A DNA stretch of 14,592 nt, from assembly GCA_025965735.1 (NCBI GenBank), contig JAOPWK010000265.1:1-14592 (forward strand), given 5' to 3'. Below are positions 13,435 to 14,592 of the stretch, piece after piece. Every line of letters begins with the position of its first letter. The stretch's first letter is position 1. The position numbers and the translations under genes are program-made. Below the pieces are notes generated by a model, which saw nothing but the letters and a program-made list of their open reading frames with translations, did not search any database and was not told the origin of the DNA. This stretch comes from Frankiales bacterium. Lineage in GTDB: Bacteria; Actinomycetota; Actinomycetes; Mycobacteriales; SCTD01.

Positions 13435-14592
13435 GTGACCGCGCGTCAGCGGGGCATCCCGGCTCGTCCGGGTGGTAGGCAACCGTCCTCAGCACGCCTG
13501 GTCGTCGGGCTCGTGGCGTTGGCCTGCGCCGTCGCGCAGGCGTTCGGTCGCTTCTCCTACGCACTGCTGCTGCCGGCCATCGACCGCGACCTGCTCGGGT
13601 CCTACGCGCTCGCCGGGCTTCTCGCGACGCTGAACGTCGCTGCCTACCTCATCGGAACCCTTGCCGTGAGCGGGTTGGCGCGCCGCGCCGACCCGGTGCG
13701 GCTCATCCTCGCAGGGCTGGCCTGCAGCACCCTCGGCTTGACGCTGCTCTGGCAAGCCGGCGGGTTCAACGCCCTCGCGGCGGGGCTGTCCTTGACGGGC
13801 TTCGGAGGGGCGCTCATCTGGGTACCGGCTCCCGGGCTGGCCGCCTCCGTGGTGCACCCGGCCCGCCGGGGCGCTGCGATCGGCATGTCCGGCTCGGGCA
13901 TCGGCCTGGGAATCATGTTCGCCAGCGGCCTGTCAACGCTCCTCGAGCGCACGGGTGGGACCGACTTCTGGAGGACGGTCTGGCTCGTCGAGGCCGGGGT
14001 GGCACTGGCGACACTGGTGCTCGGACTGCTCCTGCTGCGGCCCGCTCCCGAGCCGGATGGACCGGCGCCCCGGCCAGGCGCTCTGCGCCGCGTCCCCGGT
14101 TGGTTCGGCCTCGTCGGCGCGTTCGCCATGTTCGGCATCGCGTACTCGATCTACACCACGTACGTGGTCACCTTGCTCGTGGACGACGCGAGCTTCACCG
14201 CGTCGCATGCGGCGCTCGACTTCACGTTGTTCGGACTGGCGTGGGTGTTCGGTGGGCCACTGCTCGGCCCGCTCTCCGACCGCGTCGGGAGGGGGCGGAC
14301 GCTGGTCGTCGGGTACGTCGGCATGGCGGGGGCGATACTCCTGGCCCTGATGCACGCCGAGCCGTTCGCAGCCGCCTCCACCCTCGCCTTCGGGATCTGC
14401 ATGTCTGGGCTGCCGGCTGTGATCGCAGCGCAGCTGTCTGACCACCTGTCGCCGCGGGAGTTCGCAGGCGCCTTTGGCCGCCTCACCCTGTGCTTCGGCG
14501 TCGCACAGCTCCTCGGGCCTCCGCTCGGAGGCTGGCTGGCGGAGCGGGCGGGATCCTTCACACTGCCCTTCCTCGTGGCAGCGGGGGCCGCG
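13435..14592 (+). CDS. MFS transporter, YbfB/YjiJ-like (3' end beyond window)
   Basis: A GTG 3 bp after the hydrolase stop opens a frame that stays open to the window edge, with 386 codons visible. After a basic 20-residue N-terminus, a run of hydrophobic helices begins at about residue 21. The first helices carry QAFGRFSYALLLPAIDRDL and LAGLLATLNVAAYLIGTLAV, the pattern of the YbfB/YjiJ family (similar to ARF-GYGLLLP...N-AGYL-G in relatives). At least ten helices are seen, with a central loop at about 203-220 (RPAPEPDGPAPRPGALRR). The motif PLSDRVGRGRTL lies at about 279-290, the MFS loop between helices of the second half. It would carry a small molecule in or out with a proton gradient. 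Last visible gene of the operon, it may give a second uptake route beside the TRAP system or export a product. No clear ribosome binding site; coupling to the hydrolase is likely. Confidence 0.88.
   Translation, partial: MTARQRGIPARPGGRQPSSARLVVGLVALACAVAQAFGRFSYALLLPAIDRDLLGSYALAGLLATLNVAAYLIGTLAVSGLARRADPVRLILAGLACSTLGLTLLWQAGGFNALAAGLSLTGFGGALIWVPAPGLAASVVHPARRGAAIGMSGSGIGLGIMFASGLSTLLERTGGTDFWRTVWLVEAGVALATLVLGLLLLRPAPEPDGPAPRPGALRRVPGWFGLVGAFAMFGIAYSIYTTYVVTLLVDDASFTASHAALDFTLFGLAWVFGGPLLGPLSDRVGRGRTLVVGYVGMAGAILLALMHAEPFAAASTLAFGICMSGLPAVIAAQLSDHLSPREFAGAFGRLTLCFGVAQLLGPPLGGWLAERAGSFTLPFLVAAGAA

Overview
The window is high-GC DNA with GC-rich codon use, frequent GTG starts and short gaps between genes. 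Several starts look leaderless, with a TAnnnT-like box 6-7 nt before the start codon. With a DevR/DosR-type regulator and an LPxTG surface protein, this points to a high-GC actinobacterium. A Geodermatophilales/Frankiales-like or nocardioform lineage is my guess; the sequence does not fix it. No rRNA, tRNA, transposase, integrase or CRISPR array was seen. No stretch over 300 bases lacks a gene; the longest gap, 5039-5258, is regulatory.

Left part (1-5038), housekeeping, signalling and surface genes. A membrane-linked HD-GYP phosphodiesterase runs off the left edge on the minus strand. A tiny two-helix membrane protein (+) follows and meets a homocysteine S-methyltransferase (-) tail to tail with a 14-bp overlap. 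The methyltransferase is divergent from an unrecognised helical protein (+), with only 31 bp between their start codons. That gap holds two back-to-back leaderless promoter boxes. Next come a sortase-anchored surface protein (-) built from six two-cysteine repeats, and a DevR/DosR-like response regulator (-) with no histidine kinase beside it.

Right part (5259 to the right edge), one long plus-strand gene cluster: TRAP transporter dctP-dctQ-dctM, acyl-CoA dehydrogenase, acyl-CoA ligase, crotonase-fold enzyme, IclR regulator, alpha/beta hydrolase, and a YbfB/YjiJ-type MFS transporter cut by the window end. Neighbouring genes overlap at stop/start (ATGA, GTGA) or lie within about 75 bp, so it reads as one operon. 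It starts behind a promoter with a perfect TTGACA -35, followed by a perfect 17-bp palindrome at 5226-5242 that resembles IclR-family operators. The natural reading is a substrate-induced uptake and catabolism system. An organic acid is taken up by the TRAP carrier, converted to a CoA thioester, and processed by the dehydrogenase and crotonase. The hydrolase may cut an ester, lactone or thioester, and the MFS protein may move a substrate or product. The substrate is not evident.

The most unusual points are that both CoA enzymes lack the catalytic glutamates expected of their families, the regulator has a shortened effector domain, and the promoter region layers several palindromes between devR and dctP. 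The cluster is my candidate for an undescribed pathway.
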